Assembly: GCF_016908595.1 (NCBI RefSeq)
Contig: NZ_JAFBEC010000006.1
Coordinates: forward strand, 1 to 64,000
Source of the DNA: Geomicrobium sediminis
Lineage (GTDB): Bacteria; Bacillota; Bacilli; Bacillales; Marinococcaceae
Reading direction: 5' to 3'
Length of the DNA: 64,000 bases
The notes under the pieces were generated by a model. The model made no database searches. It saw nothing but the letters and a program-made list of their open reading frames with translations, and was not told where the DNA came from. Position 1 is the stretch's first letter, and every line of letters begins with the position of its first letter. Positions 25,581 to 34,226 of this stretch are shown here, one piece after another. Made by a program: the position numbers and the translations under genes.

Positions 25581-26276
25581 GTGGAAGGAACGATTTTAAT
25601 TGTTGATGATGACCGAGAGATTTCTGAACTCGTTTCGTATCAGTTGCGTCAAGAAGGTTATTCAGTTCTCATAGCAGGTGATGGGAAAGAGGCATTACAA
25701 CTAATCATGAAGCATGCTGTCGATTTAATCATTTTGGATGTGATGATGCCTGAAGTGGATGGATTTCAGGTCGCAAAAACGATTCGTGAAAAGAAAATGA
25801 TCGTGCCGATTATTTTCTTGAGTGCGAAAACGAGTGATTTTGATAAAGTCCAAGGTCTCGTAATCGGAGCGGATGATTACATGACGAAGCCGTATAAGCA
25901 GATGGAATTGATCGCGCGAGTAAACGCTCATTTAAGAAGGTACAAAACGTTTCATCAGCAATCGGCTACTGAAGATCATTCTCTTAACTTCGGTGATTTA
26001 GAAATCCTTGTTGATGAACATCGTGTTATTGTCGCGGGTGAAGACGTTGTTCTTACCCCGAAAGAGTTCGCGATTCTCGTCTTATTGGCAACGCATCCGA
26101 AAAAAGTATTTAGTGCCGAGCACATTTTAAACCGGGTTTGGGGAATTGACGAGGCGTATGGGACGAACACGGTGATGGTACATATTCGAACGTTACGAAA
26201 GAAAATTAAGGAACCTGAACGTCGTCATAAACTAATTAAGACGGTATGGGGCGTGGGGTACACATTCAATGGCTAG
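25581..26276 (+). CDS. VanR-like OmpR-family response regulator
   Basis: A 231-aa response regulator. The receiver has the acidic pair in ILIVDDDREI, the phospho-acceptor Asp53 in LIILDVMMPEVDGF and the Lys in MTKPYK; the winged helix (about residues 130-231) contains LTPKEFAILVLLATHPKKVF and AYGTNTVMVHIRTLRKKI. It resembles VanR of the glycopeptide-resistance type B systems. The GTG at 25581 lies 6 nt after gaggtg; an upstream ATG at 25554 lacks a ribosome site. It overlaps the kinase gene by 8 nt, and a VanY-like peptidase follows. Confidence 0.9.
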   Translation: MEGTILIVDDDREISELVSYQLRQEGYSVLIAGDGKEALQLIMKHAVDLIILDVMMPEVDGFQVAKTIREKKMIVPIIFLSAKTSDFDKVQGLVIGADDYMTKPYKQMELIARVNAHLRRYKTFHQQSATEDHSLNFGDLEILVDEHRVIVAGEDVVLTPKEFAILVLLATHPKKVFSAEHILNRVWGIDEAYGTNTVMVHIRTLRKKIKEPERRHKLIKTVWGVGYTFNG

Positions 26277-27366
26277 ATATAAAAGCGGATTCCGCTTGAA
26301 GATGGTGTATACATTCGGTCTAAGTCTCTTACTATCTGGGCTTAGTACGTATGTGATTTATCGCTTTTTACAAAACTATTATTATGATAATGCGGATTAT
26401 GGTGGTGTGCTTTTTCGGGTTCGGTTGTTTATGAATATGGTGGGGGATTTGTATTTCTTCTTGCTTTTATTTATCCCAATCGCTATTTTGTTTTTCTTTA
26501 TTTTGACGAAAAAATACTCGGTTTACTTCTCAAAAATCTCGAGTGGTATTCATGATCTAGCGAATGGAGACTTTACGAAAGAAGTGAACATTCAATCGAA
26601 CGATGAGTTCGAATCAGTAGCTACCGATATTAATACGGCGAAAAAGCAATTAAAAATTGCGATTGAAAAGGGAGAGTTCCAAGAGTCGAGTAAAGATTAC
26701 TTGGTCGGGAACTTAGCGCATGACTTACGCACGCCGTTGACGTCATTAATTGGGTATTTAGAAATCGTCATGCAAGATGAGTCACTCACTGAACAACAAA
26801 AGCAACACTTCCTCAAAATTGTCCATACAAAGTCTCAACGACTAGAGCGGCTTATTGATGAGTTATTCGAAATGACAAAGTTGAACTACGGAAAAGCACC
26901 GTTACGTAAAGAAACGATCGACCTTAGTGAATTACTTCAGCAGTTAACAGAAGAGATGTATCCGATTTTTCAAGCAGAGCATGTTGAAATAAGGCCTAAC
27001 CTTCCTGCACCATTAATGATTACAGGTGATGGGAGCTTATTAGCAAGGTTATTTGAGAATTTATTATCAAATGCAGCGAAGTATGGCACGGAAGGGTTGT
27101 ACATCGATGTTGAAGGAGTAATGGTCGATGAAGAGGTCATTGAGGTTCGCGTTACCAATTACGGGAATCAAATCATCCCCGAAGATTTACCTCACGTTTT
27201 TGATATGTTCTATACCGGCGATAAAGCAAGGAATCATGAAGCGAGTCAACGTAGTGGGTTAGGCCTTTTTATTGCTCAGAACATTGCAGGACAACATGAA
27301 GGAAAAATTGACGTAGAAAGTGATGCGATAAAAACGATCTTTCGAGTTCAATTACCGAGTTCATAA
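26269..27366 (+). CDS. VanS-like sensor histidine kinase
   Basis: A 365-aa membrane histidine kinase. Two transmembrane helices (about 12-34 and 60-80) bracket a very short external loop, then a HAMP region, the H-box NLAHDLRTPLTSLIGYLE with His151, the N-box LFENLLSNAAKYG, and the ATP lid QRSGLGLFIAQNIAG. The short sensor loop suggests it reads a membrane-bound or cell-wall intermediate instead of a large ligand domain. Translation is coupled to the response-regulator gene by an 8-nt overlap. Confidence 0.9.
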   Translation: MARYKSGFRLKMVYTFGLSLLLSGLSTYVIYRFLQNYYYDNADYGGVLFRVRLFMNMVGDLYFFLLLFIPIAILFFFILTKKYSVYFSKISSGIHDLANGDFTKEVNIQSNDEFESVATDINTAKKQLKIAIEKGEFQESSKDYLVGNLAHDLRTPLTSLIGYLEIVMQDESLTEQQKQHFLKIVHTKSQRLERLIDELFEMTKLNYGKAPLRKETIDLSELLQQLTEEMYPIFQAEHVEIRPNLPAPLMITGDGSLLARLFENLLSNAAKYGTEGLYIDVEGVMVDEEVIEVRVTNYGNQIIPEDLPHVFDMFYTGDKARNHEASQRSGLGLFIAQNIAGQHEGKIDVESDAIKTIFRVQLPSS

Positions 27367-27374
27367 TCAAGACA

Positions 27375-27415
27375 TTTAAGAAATCTTTAAGATTCTACCC
27401 ACGTTTTCGTTAAGA
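27375..27415. promoter_or_regulatory. Candidate VanR-like binding repeats before vanY
   Basis: tttaaga at 27375-27381 is repeated at 27386-27392, a period of exactly 11 bp, and gttaaga recurs at 27409-27415 (23 bp on). Direct repeats spaced by one helical turn are the usual operator pattern of OmpR-family regulators. They lie in the 97-nt gap before the VanY-like gene. Confidence 0.5.
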
Positions 27416-27463
27416 ACACTCTTTTATGATCATAGTAGATCGTAATTGAGGGAGTTTTTGAAC

Positions 27464-28321
27464 ATGAGAACGTGGGTTTTATATGGCTTTTTTTTAGTAA
27501 TTACAGTTATTGTGAGCATGATTTTATTTCAAGCAATCACAGACCATGCAGACGTGAACGTCCGTACAGCGTCCCATGAGTTTGATGGACGTGAAATTAC
27601 GATTGATCCAGACGAGGTGAATCAAGGCAGTCTCGTCTTAGTTAATCAAGAATATCCGATGAATGATGCTTTCACAATAGAAGGTGACCTCGTAACGTTG
27701 TTTGAACAACAACAGGTAACAACTTTCTATTCGTTATTAAATGAAAAAATTCAATTGCCTCTTCCAATTGCAGAGAAATTTAACCAAATGGTGAACGACG
27801 CACATGAAGATGGTGTAGAGCAGTTTCTGTTAACGAGTGGTTACCGGGACAACGAGGCGCAAGCAAGACAGTATGATGAGAGAGGATCTGATTATGCAAT
27901 GCCCCCAGGGTTTAGTGAACATAACACGGGGCTAGCGCTCGACATTAGTAGTATAGAGGGGCCGATCGAATCTTCCACGGAAGGAAGATGGGTAGAGGAA
28001 CATAGTTGGAAGCATGGATTTGTCATCCGCTACCCTAAAGGAAAAGAAGAGGTAACAGGCATTCAATATGAGCCGTGGCATTTACGCTATGTCGGCATCC
28101 CTCACAGTGTCATTATGCATGAGAAAGGGTTCGTGCTTGAAGAATATATCGATTTCCTCGAAGAAGAAAAGTCGTTAGTCGTAGAACTTGATTCAGACGA
28201 AGCATATGCCATTAACTATTACCCAAAAGAACAGCTCGATCGTGTTGTCATTCCAAACGAGCAACCTTACGAGATATCGGGTACGAATAAAGATGGTATA
28301 GTTGTAGTGGTAGAACTGTAA
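27464..28321 (+). CDS. VanY-like D-alanyl-D-alanine carboxypeptidase (M15)
   Basis: A roughly 285-aa membrane-anchored M15B peptidase. The N-terminal helix (WVLYGFFLVITVIVSMILF) tethers it outside. The zinc site is SEHNTGLALDI (His and Asp) with YEPWHLRYV (catalytic Glu and third His); LLTSGYRDNEAQ is also conserved. VanY trims the last D-Ala from peptidoglycan precursors. The ATG at 27464 follows gaggga at good spacing. It lies behind the VanRS-like pair with no vanH/A/X genes, so a role in ordinary wall maturation or low-level stress response is more likely than vancomycin resistance. Confidence 0.9.
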   Translation: MRTWVLYGFFLVITVIVSMILFQAITDHADVNVRTASHEFDGREITIDPDEVNQGSLVLVNQEYPMNDAFTIEGDLVTLFEQQQVTTFYSLLNEKIQLPLPIAEKFNQMVNDAHEDGVEQFLLTSGYRDNEAQARQYDERGSDYAMPPGFSEHNTGLALDISSIEGPIESSTEGRWVEEHSWKHGFVIRYPKGKEEVTGIQYEPWHLRYVGIPHSVIMHEKGFVLEEYIDFLEEEKSLVVELDSDEAYAINYYPKEQLDRVVIPNEQPYEISGTNKDGIVVVVEL

Positions 28322-28373
28322 AGTTACTGAAAGTACAATCATGAAGTGTTCTTATAGAGATAATGAAAGTAGA

Positions 28374-28408
28374 AACAGCATTCCTAGAGTGAATGCAGGA
28401 GTGCTGTT
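28374..28408. terminator. Hairpin between convergent genes
   Basis: aacagcattcc / ggagtgctgtt forms an 11-bp stem with one mismatch between the VanY-like and CitMHS genes. T-runs are weak, so confidence is moderate. Confidence 0.5.
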
Positions 28409-28421
28409 CCGAGCGACTTGT

Positions 28422-29717
28422 TTACCAAGCAGAAATAACTCCAGTTAGAATTGCAAAGATAGCCATTACAATGGTTGTCAGAAACGCCCATTTAAACATG
28501 AATCTTTGATGATCGGCGAGTTCTACTTGTGCTAAACCGATTAGTAAAAACGTAGAAGCGGTTAACGGGCTTAAAGGAAAGCCGACAGTCATCTGACCGA
28601 GTACGGATGCTTGTGCAATTTCAATAGCGGGTACGCCATACATTTCAGCAGATTGAGCTAAAATGGGCATAACCCCAAAGTAGTAAGCATCCGGATTGAA
28701 GACTAAGCTGAGAGGGACGCTGATTAATGCGACTAAAGCAGGCATCGAACCGCCAATGCCATCTGGAACTACACTAACTAGAGCTAGGGCCATGGCGTCA
28801 ATCATGCCTGTACCGGTAAGAATACCAGTGAATATGCCAGCTGCGAAGATGATCGCAAGCACGGGAATAGCTCCCTTTGCTTGTCGCTGAATTTGGTCCA
28901 TTTGTTGATCTGGTTTTGGGTAATTTAGCATCAAAGCGATAACAAACGCAACGATAAAAACAACCGGTAAGGGAAGCCATTGCATGACGAGCGTCGTGAG
29001 TGTGAGTATAGTAAGAAGAACATTTGGAATGAATAATTTCGGACGTCGCATCCCACGTTCTTCTTCGCTCATTTCAGTTTGTAGGTCGTACTCATAGTCT
29101 TGAATACCTAATCGTTTTTGTTCCTTTTTTCCAACCCAGTAAGCGACAAATAATAACCATAGAAATCCAATCCCCATTGAAGGCAATAAAGGAATAAACA
29201 CTTCTCCTGGGTCAATTCCTATAGCAGTTCCTGCCCTAGCTGTTGGACCTCCCCAAGGCATAATATTCATAAGTCCCGCTCCAAGACCGACCATACCTGC
29301 CAGTACAATCCTACTCATCCCTAATCGATCATACAGAGGCAAAAGTGCAGGGATTACGATAAGGAAAGTAGAAGCTCCAGATCCGTCTAATTGGGCAATC
29401 ATTGCAAAAAGTAACGTCCCGATAACAACTTTCAAGGGGTCGCCTTTTACTATTTTTAAGATGCGAGAGAGTATTGGATCAAACATTCCAGCATTGCTTA
29501 ATACCCCAAAATATAGAATCGCAAATCCAAGCATAACGCCAGTAGGAGCAACCAATTGTAGTCCTTCCAACATAAATTCCCCAAGTTCGAGCCCAAACCC
29601 ACCGATGATACCAAAGATGATCGGTACAAGTACTAAAGCGACGATCACAGATAAACGTTTAGATAAGATGGAGTATAAGAAAATTGCAATCGTTAAAAAG
29701 CCTAGAATGGCTAGCAT
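28422..29717 (-). CDS. CitMHS family transporter (metal-citrate/H+ type)
   Basis: A 431-aa protein with about 11-12 membrane segments, of the CitMHS family (CitM/CitH of Bacillus). Family blocks visible are MLAILGFLTIAIFLYSILSK, LDGSGASTFLIVIPALLPLY, the MPWGGPTARAGTAIGI loop, and PLSLVFNPDAYYFGVMPI. Members import citrate or related tricarboxylates complexed with divalent metals. It is the last gene of the sigma-54-driven AtuA operon, 43 nt behind the AtuA-C-like gene, and probably brings in the acid that the operon metabolises. The cargo is unknown. Confidence 0.88.
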   Translation of the reverse strand: MLAILGFLTIAIFLYSILSKRLSVIVALVLVPIIFGIIGGFGLELGEFMLEGLQLVAPTGVMLGFAILYFGVLSNAGMFDPILSRILKIVKGDPLKVVIGTLLFAMIAQLDGSGASTFLIVIPALLPLYDRLGMSRIVLAGMVGLGAGLMNIMPWGGPTARAGTAIGIDPGEVFIPLLPSMGIGFLWLLFVAYWVGKKEQKRLGIQDYEYDLQTEMSEEERGMRRPKLFIPNVLLTILTLTTLVMQWLPLPVVFIVAFVIALMLNYPKPDQQMDQIQRQAKGAIPVLAIIFAAGIFTGILTGTGMIDAMALALVSVVPDGIGGSMPALVALISVPLSLVFNPDAYYFGVMPILAQSAEMYGVPAIEIAQASVLGQMTVGFPLSPLTASTFLLIGLAQVELADHQRFMFKWAFLTTIVMAIFAILTGVISAW

Positions 29718-29760
29718 AGTATTCCCCCTCTAACTTAATTGAAGCGCTTTCATTTGGTGG

Positions 29761-30075
29761 CTAGTTCTTTAGTTCAAAATCTAACATTCTCCAAGACAAC
29801 GACTTTCCATGAGCATCAAAAGTTAGTGCTGATGAGACACCTCCTGGTCGGGTGCCATACAAGACAAAGTGGATGCAAGATAAATTTGGAAGTGTATAGC
29901 GTTCAACATCTTGAACATGTAAATCTGCGAAAAAAGTTGAAACGGCTTGCGTAGTTAATTGTTCTACTAAAATAGGATAATCTTGATCATCATAAGCAAA
30001 AATGCTAATTGTTGTATGTTCTCCTTTGTCCCCAGCTCGTGCATGAGCAAGTTTATAAAGTGGTGTCATAGTCAT
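29761..30075 (-). CDS. AtuA C-terminal ferredoxin-fold-like subunit
   Basis: A 104-aa protein matching the small domain that often follows or is fused to AtuA (DUF1446 C-terminal part). It opens YKLAHARAGDKGEHTTISIFA, a typical start for this domain, and ends FVLYGTRPGGVSSALTFDAHG. Here it is a separate polypeptide whose ATG overlaps the end of the larger AtuA-like gene by 23 nt, so translation is coupled. The two should form one complex. Confidence 0.85.
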   Translation of the reverse strand: MTMTPLYKLAHARAGDKGEHTTISIFAYDDQDYPILVEQLTTQAVSTFFADLHVQDVERYTLPNLSCIHFVLYGTRPGGVSSALTFDAHGKSLSWRMLDFELKN

Positions 30076-31375
30076 CTTCCTTTCTTAGATTAGTAATTAT
30101 TGACCTAGGAATTGTTGCTGAATAAGCAGATAAGACTCTTCTGGTAGATTTTCTAACTCCCCCTGGTCCTCCTGGACCGTTTAACCAGAGTGCCTCCACC
30201 TCATAACCGACAAGACCTACAGTGTCATATTTGGAACTCTTTACAGCTACACGCAGTAGAACTTCAGAGGGGTGAGTCGTTTGATAAGCACCAAGTAATT
30301 CTGTATGGATTGCATTTGCTTCTAAGCCATGAGCTAATAACCGTTCAACAACAATTGATTTTGCAAGTTTCGCTCGTTCTAAGGCAGCATAACCAACATA
30401 ATTGATCATCGCTTCTCCAATGAACCCTTGGTCAATGCCAATGGTTAGCTTAAAATCATCTGGGCGTTTTCTTCCTGTTGCACGGTTCACTTTTATGAGG
30501 TCTTTTGCAACTTCTGTAAAGGTGACTTGACTAAAGTCAGCACATACATCGGGAGTAAGGTAGGCAGATGGGTCCATGACTTCATAAAGCAATTGTTCTT
30601 TGCATGTGTGAATGGATACTTCACCACCTGAATTAGGGGTTTTGCTAATTGTTGCTTCGCCATTACTAAAAATCTCTGCAATGGGCATCCCTACAGTAAC
30701 TAGTTGGTTGACTTGTTTTGTCACCCCATCTGCAAAGTAGCCACCAGTCACTTGAGCACCACATTCTAGTAAATGACCGACTACCGTACCCTTACCGAGA
30801 AGTTCCCAGTCATCTAGTTTCCAATTAAACTCATGAATCATAGGTGCTAGAAAAAGGGACGGGTCCGCGACTCTTCCTGTAATGACAACATCTGGTTGAC
30901 CCTGTAGTGCTGGGAGCATCTCTTCAGCACCTAAATACGCATCAGCCGAAATAAACGCATTGCGACTCAAAGATAGTGGTTCATTCGTTTCCCAAAGGGT
31001 AGGATTGTAGTTCTGAACAACATTTCTTAGGGATGGTTGCGTAACGACAGATATTGAGATGTGTAGATTTAATGTTTCTGCGATTGCTTTAGTAATTTTT
31101 GCTGCTTGCTCTGGGTTAGCGGCACCTAGGTTTGTAATAATGGTAATGTTCTTTTCCTTGCAAATAGGTAATAAGGTTCTCATTCGTTCTTCTAGGAATT
31201 GACCATATCCTTTTTGTGGATCTGCTAATCGGTCTAAGTGTGCTTGAATTGTTGTTCGTTCTGCGAGTCCTTCTAAAACTAAGTAATCAATATTTCCGTG
31301 AAGAGCTAAGTTGACAGCGTTATCAATTCTGTCTCCTGCAAACCCAGCACCAGTTCCAATGCGGATCGATTTCAT
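30053..31375 (-). CDS. AtuA-like acyclic terpene/carboxylate utilisation protein (DUF1446)
   Basis: A 440-aa cytosolic protein of the AtuA family. It begins MKSIRIGTGAGFAGDRIDNA and carries DYLVLEGLAERT, DVVITGRVADPSLFLAP, the LLECGAQVTGGYFADG segment and LNGPGGPGGVRKS near the end, all family blocks. AtuA was named in Pseudomonas citronellol catabolism but its reaction is not known; homologues occur with many carboxylate pathways. The ATG at 31375 follows gagaggtg. It heads the operon directed by the -24/-12 promoter at 31412-31428. Confidence 0.88.
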   Translation of the reverse strand: MKSIRIGTGAGFAGDRIDNAVNLALHGNIDYLVLEGLAERTTIQAHLDRLADPQKGYGQFLEERMRTLLPICKEKNITIITNLGAANPEQAAKITKAIAETLNLHISISVVTQPSLRNVVQNYNPTLWETNEPLSLSRNAFISADAYLGAEEMLPALQGQPDVVITGRVADPSLFLAPMIHEFNWKLDDWELLGKGTVVGHLLECGAQVTGGYFADGVTKQVNQLVTVGMPIAEIFSNGEATISKTPNSGGEVSIHTCKEQLLYEVMDPSAYLTPDVCADFSQVTFTEVAKDLIKVNRATGRKRPDDFKLTIGIDQGFIGEAMINYVGYAALERAKLAKSIVVERLLAHGLEANAIHTELLGAYQTTHPSEVLLRVAVKSSKYDTVGLVGYEVEALWLNGPGGPGGVRKSTRRVLSAYSATIPRSIITNLRKEDDYDTTL

Positions 31376-31411
31376 TATGTTCACCTCTCAATGAATGTCA
31401 ATGTATGAAAT

Positions 31412-31428
31412 TGCAATTACTGTGCCAA
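31412..31428 (-). promoter_or_regulatory. Sigma-54 (-24/-12) promoter
   Basis: Read on the minus strand the sequence is TTGGCAC-AGTAA-TTGCA, with the invariant GG and GC in correct register. It lies 37 nt before the AtuA-like start, and a sigma-54 activator gene is divergent. This is an essentially consensus element. Confidence 0.9.
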
Positions 31429-31468
31429 TGAAAAAGGATGAAAACAATACACGTTTGTACGTATATTT

Positions 31469-31500
31469 CTAATTTATTAGATTTAATTTCTAAGAAATTA
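31469..31500. promoter_or_regulatory. Candidate activator binding sites (UAS)
   Basis: Two AT-rich palindromes, ctaatttattag (31469-31480) and taatttctaagaaatta (31484-31500), lie about 45-75 bp upstream of the -24/-12 promoter and before the activator gene. Such paired sites are where sigma-54 activators bind before looping to the polymerase. Confidence 0.55.
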
Positions 31501-31560
31501 GAGGAGTGGTAGGAAGTGATAATTGCTGATACACTATCCTAAAATCGAGGAGGCGTACCG

Positions 31561-32913
31561 TTGCTAGAAGATCACATAATTGAATCAATTCAAGATGGCG
31601 TTCTTGTTATTAATGAAGAAGGAATTGTCGTTAAAATAAATACTGAATATACTCTGATAACTGGGGTTGAACGAGAAGAGATTCTAGGTCGACCACTTAG
31701 TGATGTCAGGCCGAATGCACAGCTTGTACAAACATTAACTGACGGAAAAAAACGTACAGGTGTGTTTCGGAAATTACAAGGGAGAGAGTATGTCGTAGAT
31801 ATGGCACCAATCTATGAAGAAGGAAAAATTATTGGAGCTGTGTCTGTGTGTAAAGGAAAGGATGAAGTTGTTGAATTATTAGATCTACTTAATGTCCAAC
31901 AAAAACGAATACAGCACCTTGAAGAAGTGCTTCACTCGAACTACCGTAGCAACTATACGTTTGAAAATATCATTGGTAACCAAGGAGGATTAAAAGGGAC
32001 AATTGCAGTCGCAAAAAAAGCTGCAAACGTGACATTTCCAGTACTACTAACTGGTGAAAGCGGTTCAGGGAAAGAAATGTTTGCACAGGCGATTCATCAA
32101 GCGAGTCAGCGCACAAATCGTGCGTTCATACCAGTAAATTGTGCGGCTTTTCCTAAAGAATTAATGGAAAGTGAACTATTTGGTTACGAAACAGGGGCAT
32201 TTACTCATGCGAACAAAATGGGGAAATCAGGATTATTTCAGGCAGCACATGAAGGAACTTTGTTTCTTGATGAAGTTGGAGAAATGCCTTTAGAGCTACA
32301 AGTAAAGTTACTTCGAGTGCTACAAGAAGGAAAGATCCGCAAGATAGGAGGAGTAAAAGAAAAAGAAGTCGATGTAAGAATTATTGCTGCGACTAACCAG
32401 AATTTATATGAGCGTGTGCAAAAAGGACTGTTTCGTGAAGATCTATATTATCGGCTATGTGTAATACATTTAAAAGTTCCTTCATTAAGAGATCGTAAGG
32501 AAGATTTGCCAGAGCTAGTTGAACATATCTCCAAAAACTATACAGTAAATGATCGTAAAGTGGTGGTATCCAGAGAAGCAATGAGGACACTCGCTTCTAA
32601 TGCTTGGCCTGGAAATGTTCGAGAATTGAAGAATGCGTTATATTATGCACTAAGTATGATGACAACTCATGAGCTTGAAGTAAGTCATCTTCCTGAAGCT
32701 GTTCGTACACAAAAGCAACCTATTAGCCACTCTTCTCAGACACACACTGACTCGTCTTTAGCTGATTACGTTCAGATTGCAGAACAACAGTATATTGAAC
32801 AAGTGTTAAATCAGTTTGAAGACTCTTATTCTGGTAAACAACAAGCAGCCCAGAAATTAGAAATCTCTGTTGCGACGTTGTACAATAAATTAAAGAGAAT
32901 ATATAAAGGATGA
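31561..32913 (+). CDS. Sigma-54-dependent activator (PAS-AAA+-Fis)
   Basis: A 450-aa bacterial enhancer-binding protein. A PAS domain (about 5-105; SIQDGVLVINEEGIVVKIN) senses a signal. The AAA+ domain has Walker A TGESGSGKE near 165-172, a GAFTHA loop near 212-217 in place of the usual GAFTGA, and Walker B EGTLFLDEVG; WPGNVRELKNAL precedes a C-terminal Fis-type helix-turn-helix (KQQAAQKLEISVATLYNKLK). The TTG start at 31561 follows cgaggagg. It reads away from the AtuA/CitMHS operon and should activate its -24/-12 promoter. The PAS ligand is unknown. Confidence 0.92.
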   Translation: MLEDHIIESIQDGVLVINEEGIVVKINTEYTLITGVEREEILGRPLSDVRPNAQLVQTLTDGKKRTGVFRKLQGREYVVDMAPIYEEGKIIGAVSVCKGKDEVVELLDLLNVQQKRIQHLEEVLHSNYRSNYTFENIIGNQGGLKGTIAVAKKAANVTFPVLLTGESGSGKEMFAQAIHQASQRTNRAFIPVNCAAFPKELMESELFGYETGAFTHANKMGKSGLFQAAHEGTLFLDEVGEMPLELQVKLLRVLQEGKIRKIGGVKEKEVDVRIIAATNQNLYERVQKGLFREDLYYRLCVIHLKVPSLRDRKEDLPELVEHISKNYTVNDRKVVVSREAMRTLASNAWPGNVRELKNALYYALSMMTTHELEVSHLPEAVRTQKQPISHSSQTHTDSSLADYVQIAEQQYIEQVLNQFEDSYSGKQQAAQKLEISVATLYNKLKRIYKG

Positions 32914-32917
32914 TTAC

Positions 32918-33187
32918 ATGAATCAAGAAGCAAAAATGAATACAATGGTTGTCTATTCTTACGGCTTGCTGCTACTCATCGGAGCAGGGTTGTACTTTCT
33001 AATTCACAGCAATCATTATGACACTCACTATATGGTTGAAGGTATAGGGTTTGCTTTAGCAGTTCTTATTCTTATTTGTCCAAGTGTCTATATCTATAAC
33101 AAGTTTTCAATTGGTAAACCGATTGTGTTGACGTTGCTTGTGATCGTTGTTGCAGGGTCCGCAGTTGCAACGTTCATCACGTTGTAG
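32918..33187 (+). CDS. Small three-helix membrane protein (89 aa)
   Basis: An 89-aa protein with three hydrophobic stretches (VVYSYGLLLLIGAGLYFLI, FALAVLILICPSVYI and PIVLTLLVIVVAGSAVATFI). It starts 4 nt after the sigma-54 activator stop; the ribosome site aaagga lies inside the end of that gene, so translation is likely coupled. I recognise no family. A good terminator follows, ending the two-gene unit. Confidence 0.6.
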   Translation: MNQEAKMNTMVVYSYGLLLLIGAGLYFLIHSNHYDTHYMVEGIGFALAVLILICPSVYIYNKFSIGKPIVLTLLVIVVAGSAVATFITL

Positions 33188-33196
33188 AAGTATAGG

Positions 33197-33240
33197 AATA
33201 AGCTTCGATTGAGCTAATCAATCGAAGCTTATTTTTGTTT
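33197..33240. terminator. Bidirectional intrinsic terminator
   Basis: aataagcttcgattga / tcaatcgaagcttatt is a 16-bp stem followed by T-rich sequence on the plus strand and A-run complement on the other. It overlaps the last codons of the convergent LysR gene. Confidence 0.85.
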
Positions 33241-34117
33241 TTTGGACGAATGGTTGCTCTAACACAATATCAATAAAGGCCGTGATCGCGGGGGAGAGCC
33301 ATTTATCTTTTCTGTAGATTAACTGGGAATACAATGTAGGTTCCATGTGGAAGGGAATCCTTTTTAATGTGCCAGTTTCAAGCTCCGTTTCAACCGTCAT
33401 TCTTGGTAAACAAGTAATGCCTAAGCCACTCACTGCACAACGTTTAAGTGCTTCCACACTCCATAATTCCATAGATTGAACAGCGGAGATGTTCTGTTCT
33501 TTTAATGCTTGTTCGAAAATGCTTCGGTAGCTGCAGGCATATTCATTTAATAGAATACTTTCCTGAAGCGGTTGATCAGGTTGTAGCACATGATCTTGAA
33601 TTCGTTGGTTACCGACAACAATAATGTCCTCTTCCGTCAAGGCGTGCGTGACGAGGTCGACTTCTTCAACGAGGGGGAGTAAAACGAAAGCTAGATCTGT
33701 ATCACCGTTTAGAACGGCAGATTTATTCGTGCTACAGGTTGCATTGCTTAGCGTCAGTTTTACTTCTGGATGTTGCTCTTTAAATGTACGAAGAATCGGT
33801 TCGAGACGGTATAAAGTAATCGATTCTGTAGCTGTAATTTTTAATTCACCTTTAACGGTGGCTTTGTCACTTCCGATACTCTCAAGGCGCTTATAGTGTT
33901 CGATCACGTTTTTAATATGGGGAAGTGCTTCTTTCCCAGCGTCGGTCAAATGAATTTTCCGGCCCAATCGATCAAAGAGTGGGGCATTTAAATGTTCTTC
34001 AATTGTTTGAATGTGTGCTGTGACACTCGATTGTGTGTACCCTAACAGTTCTGCGGCTCTAGTGAAACTTCCAGTTTCGATCACTTTTAGAAAGGTTACT
34101 AAATGCTTGATATCCAT
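33218..34117 (-). CDS. LysR family transcriptional regulator
   Basis: A 299-aa LysR-type regulator: MDIKHLVTFLKVIETGSFTR with GYTQSSVTAHIQTIEEHLN forms the DNA-binding helices, and ATESITLYRLEPILRTF opens the effector domain. It is divergent from an MFS transporter gene, 162 nt away, so it probably controls that transporter. The gap includes a gatcat/accatcat region that may be a binding site, but no clear palindrome. The effector is unknown. Confidence 0.88.
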   Translation of the reverse strand: MDIKHLVTFLKVIETGSFTRAAELLGYTQSSVTAHIQTIEEHLNAPLFDRLGRKIHLTDAGKEALPHIKNVIEHYKRLESIGSDKATVKGELKITATESITLYRLEPILRTFKEQHPEVKLTLSNATCSTNKSAVLNGDTDLAFVLLPLVEEVDLVTHALTEEDIIVVGNQRIQDHVLQPDQPLQESILLNEYACSYRSIFEQALKEQNISAVQSMELWSVEALKRCAVSGLGITCLPRMTVETELETGTLKRIPFHMEPTLYSQLIYRKDKWLSPAITAFIDIVLEQPFVQKTKISFD

Positions 34118-34226
34118 TTGCTCACCTCTTTACGTTTCATAGTATCAGAAAAAATGATCATAACCATCATAAACTTTAATTTAACGAATTGATGAGAGCC
34201 GGGTATGATTGGAGCAGGAGGGGTGC

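Noticed and set aside
25581-28321. Glycopeptide-resistance operon
   Set aside because: Only regulatory and VanY-like genes are present; the dehydrogenase, D-Ala-D-Lac ligase and VanX are absent.
29737-29752. Near-match to a CcpA cre box (gaagcgctttca) before the CitMHS gene
   Set aside because: One base is missing compared with the 14-bp cre palindrome, and it lies inside an operon, so I do not list it as a site.
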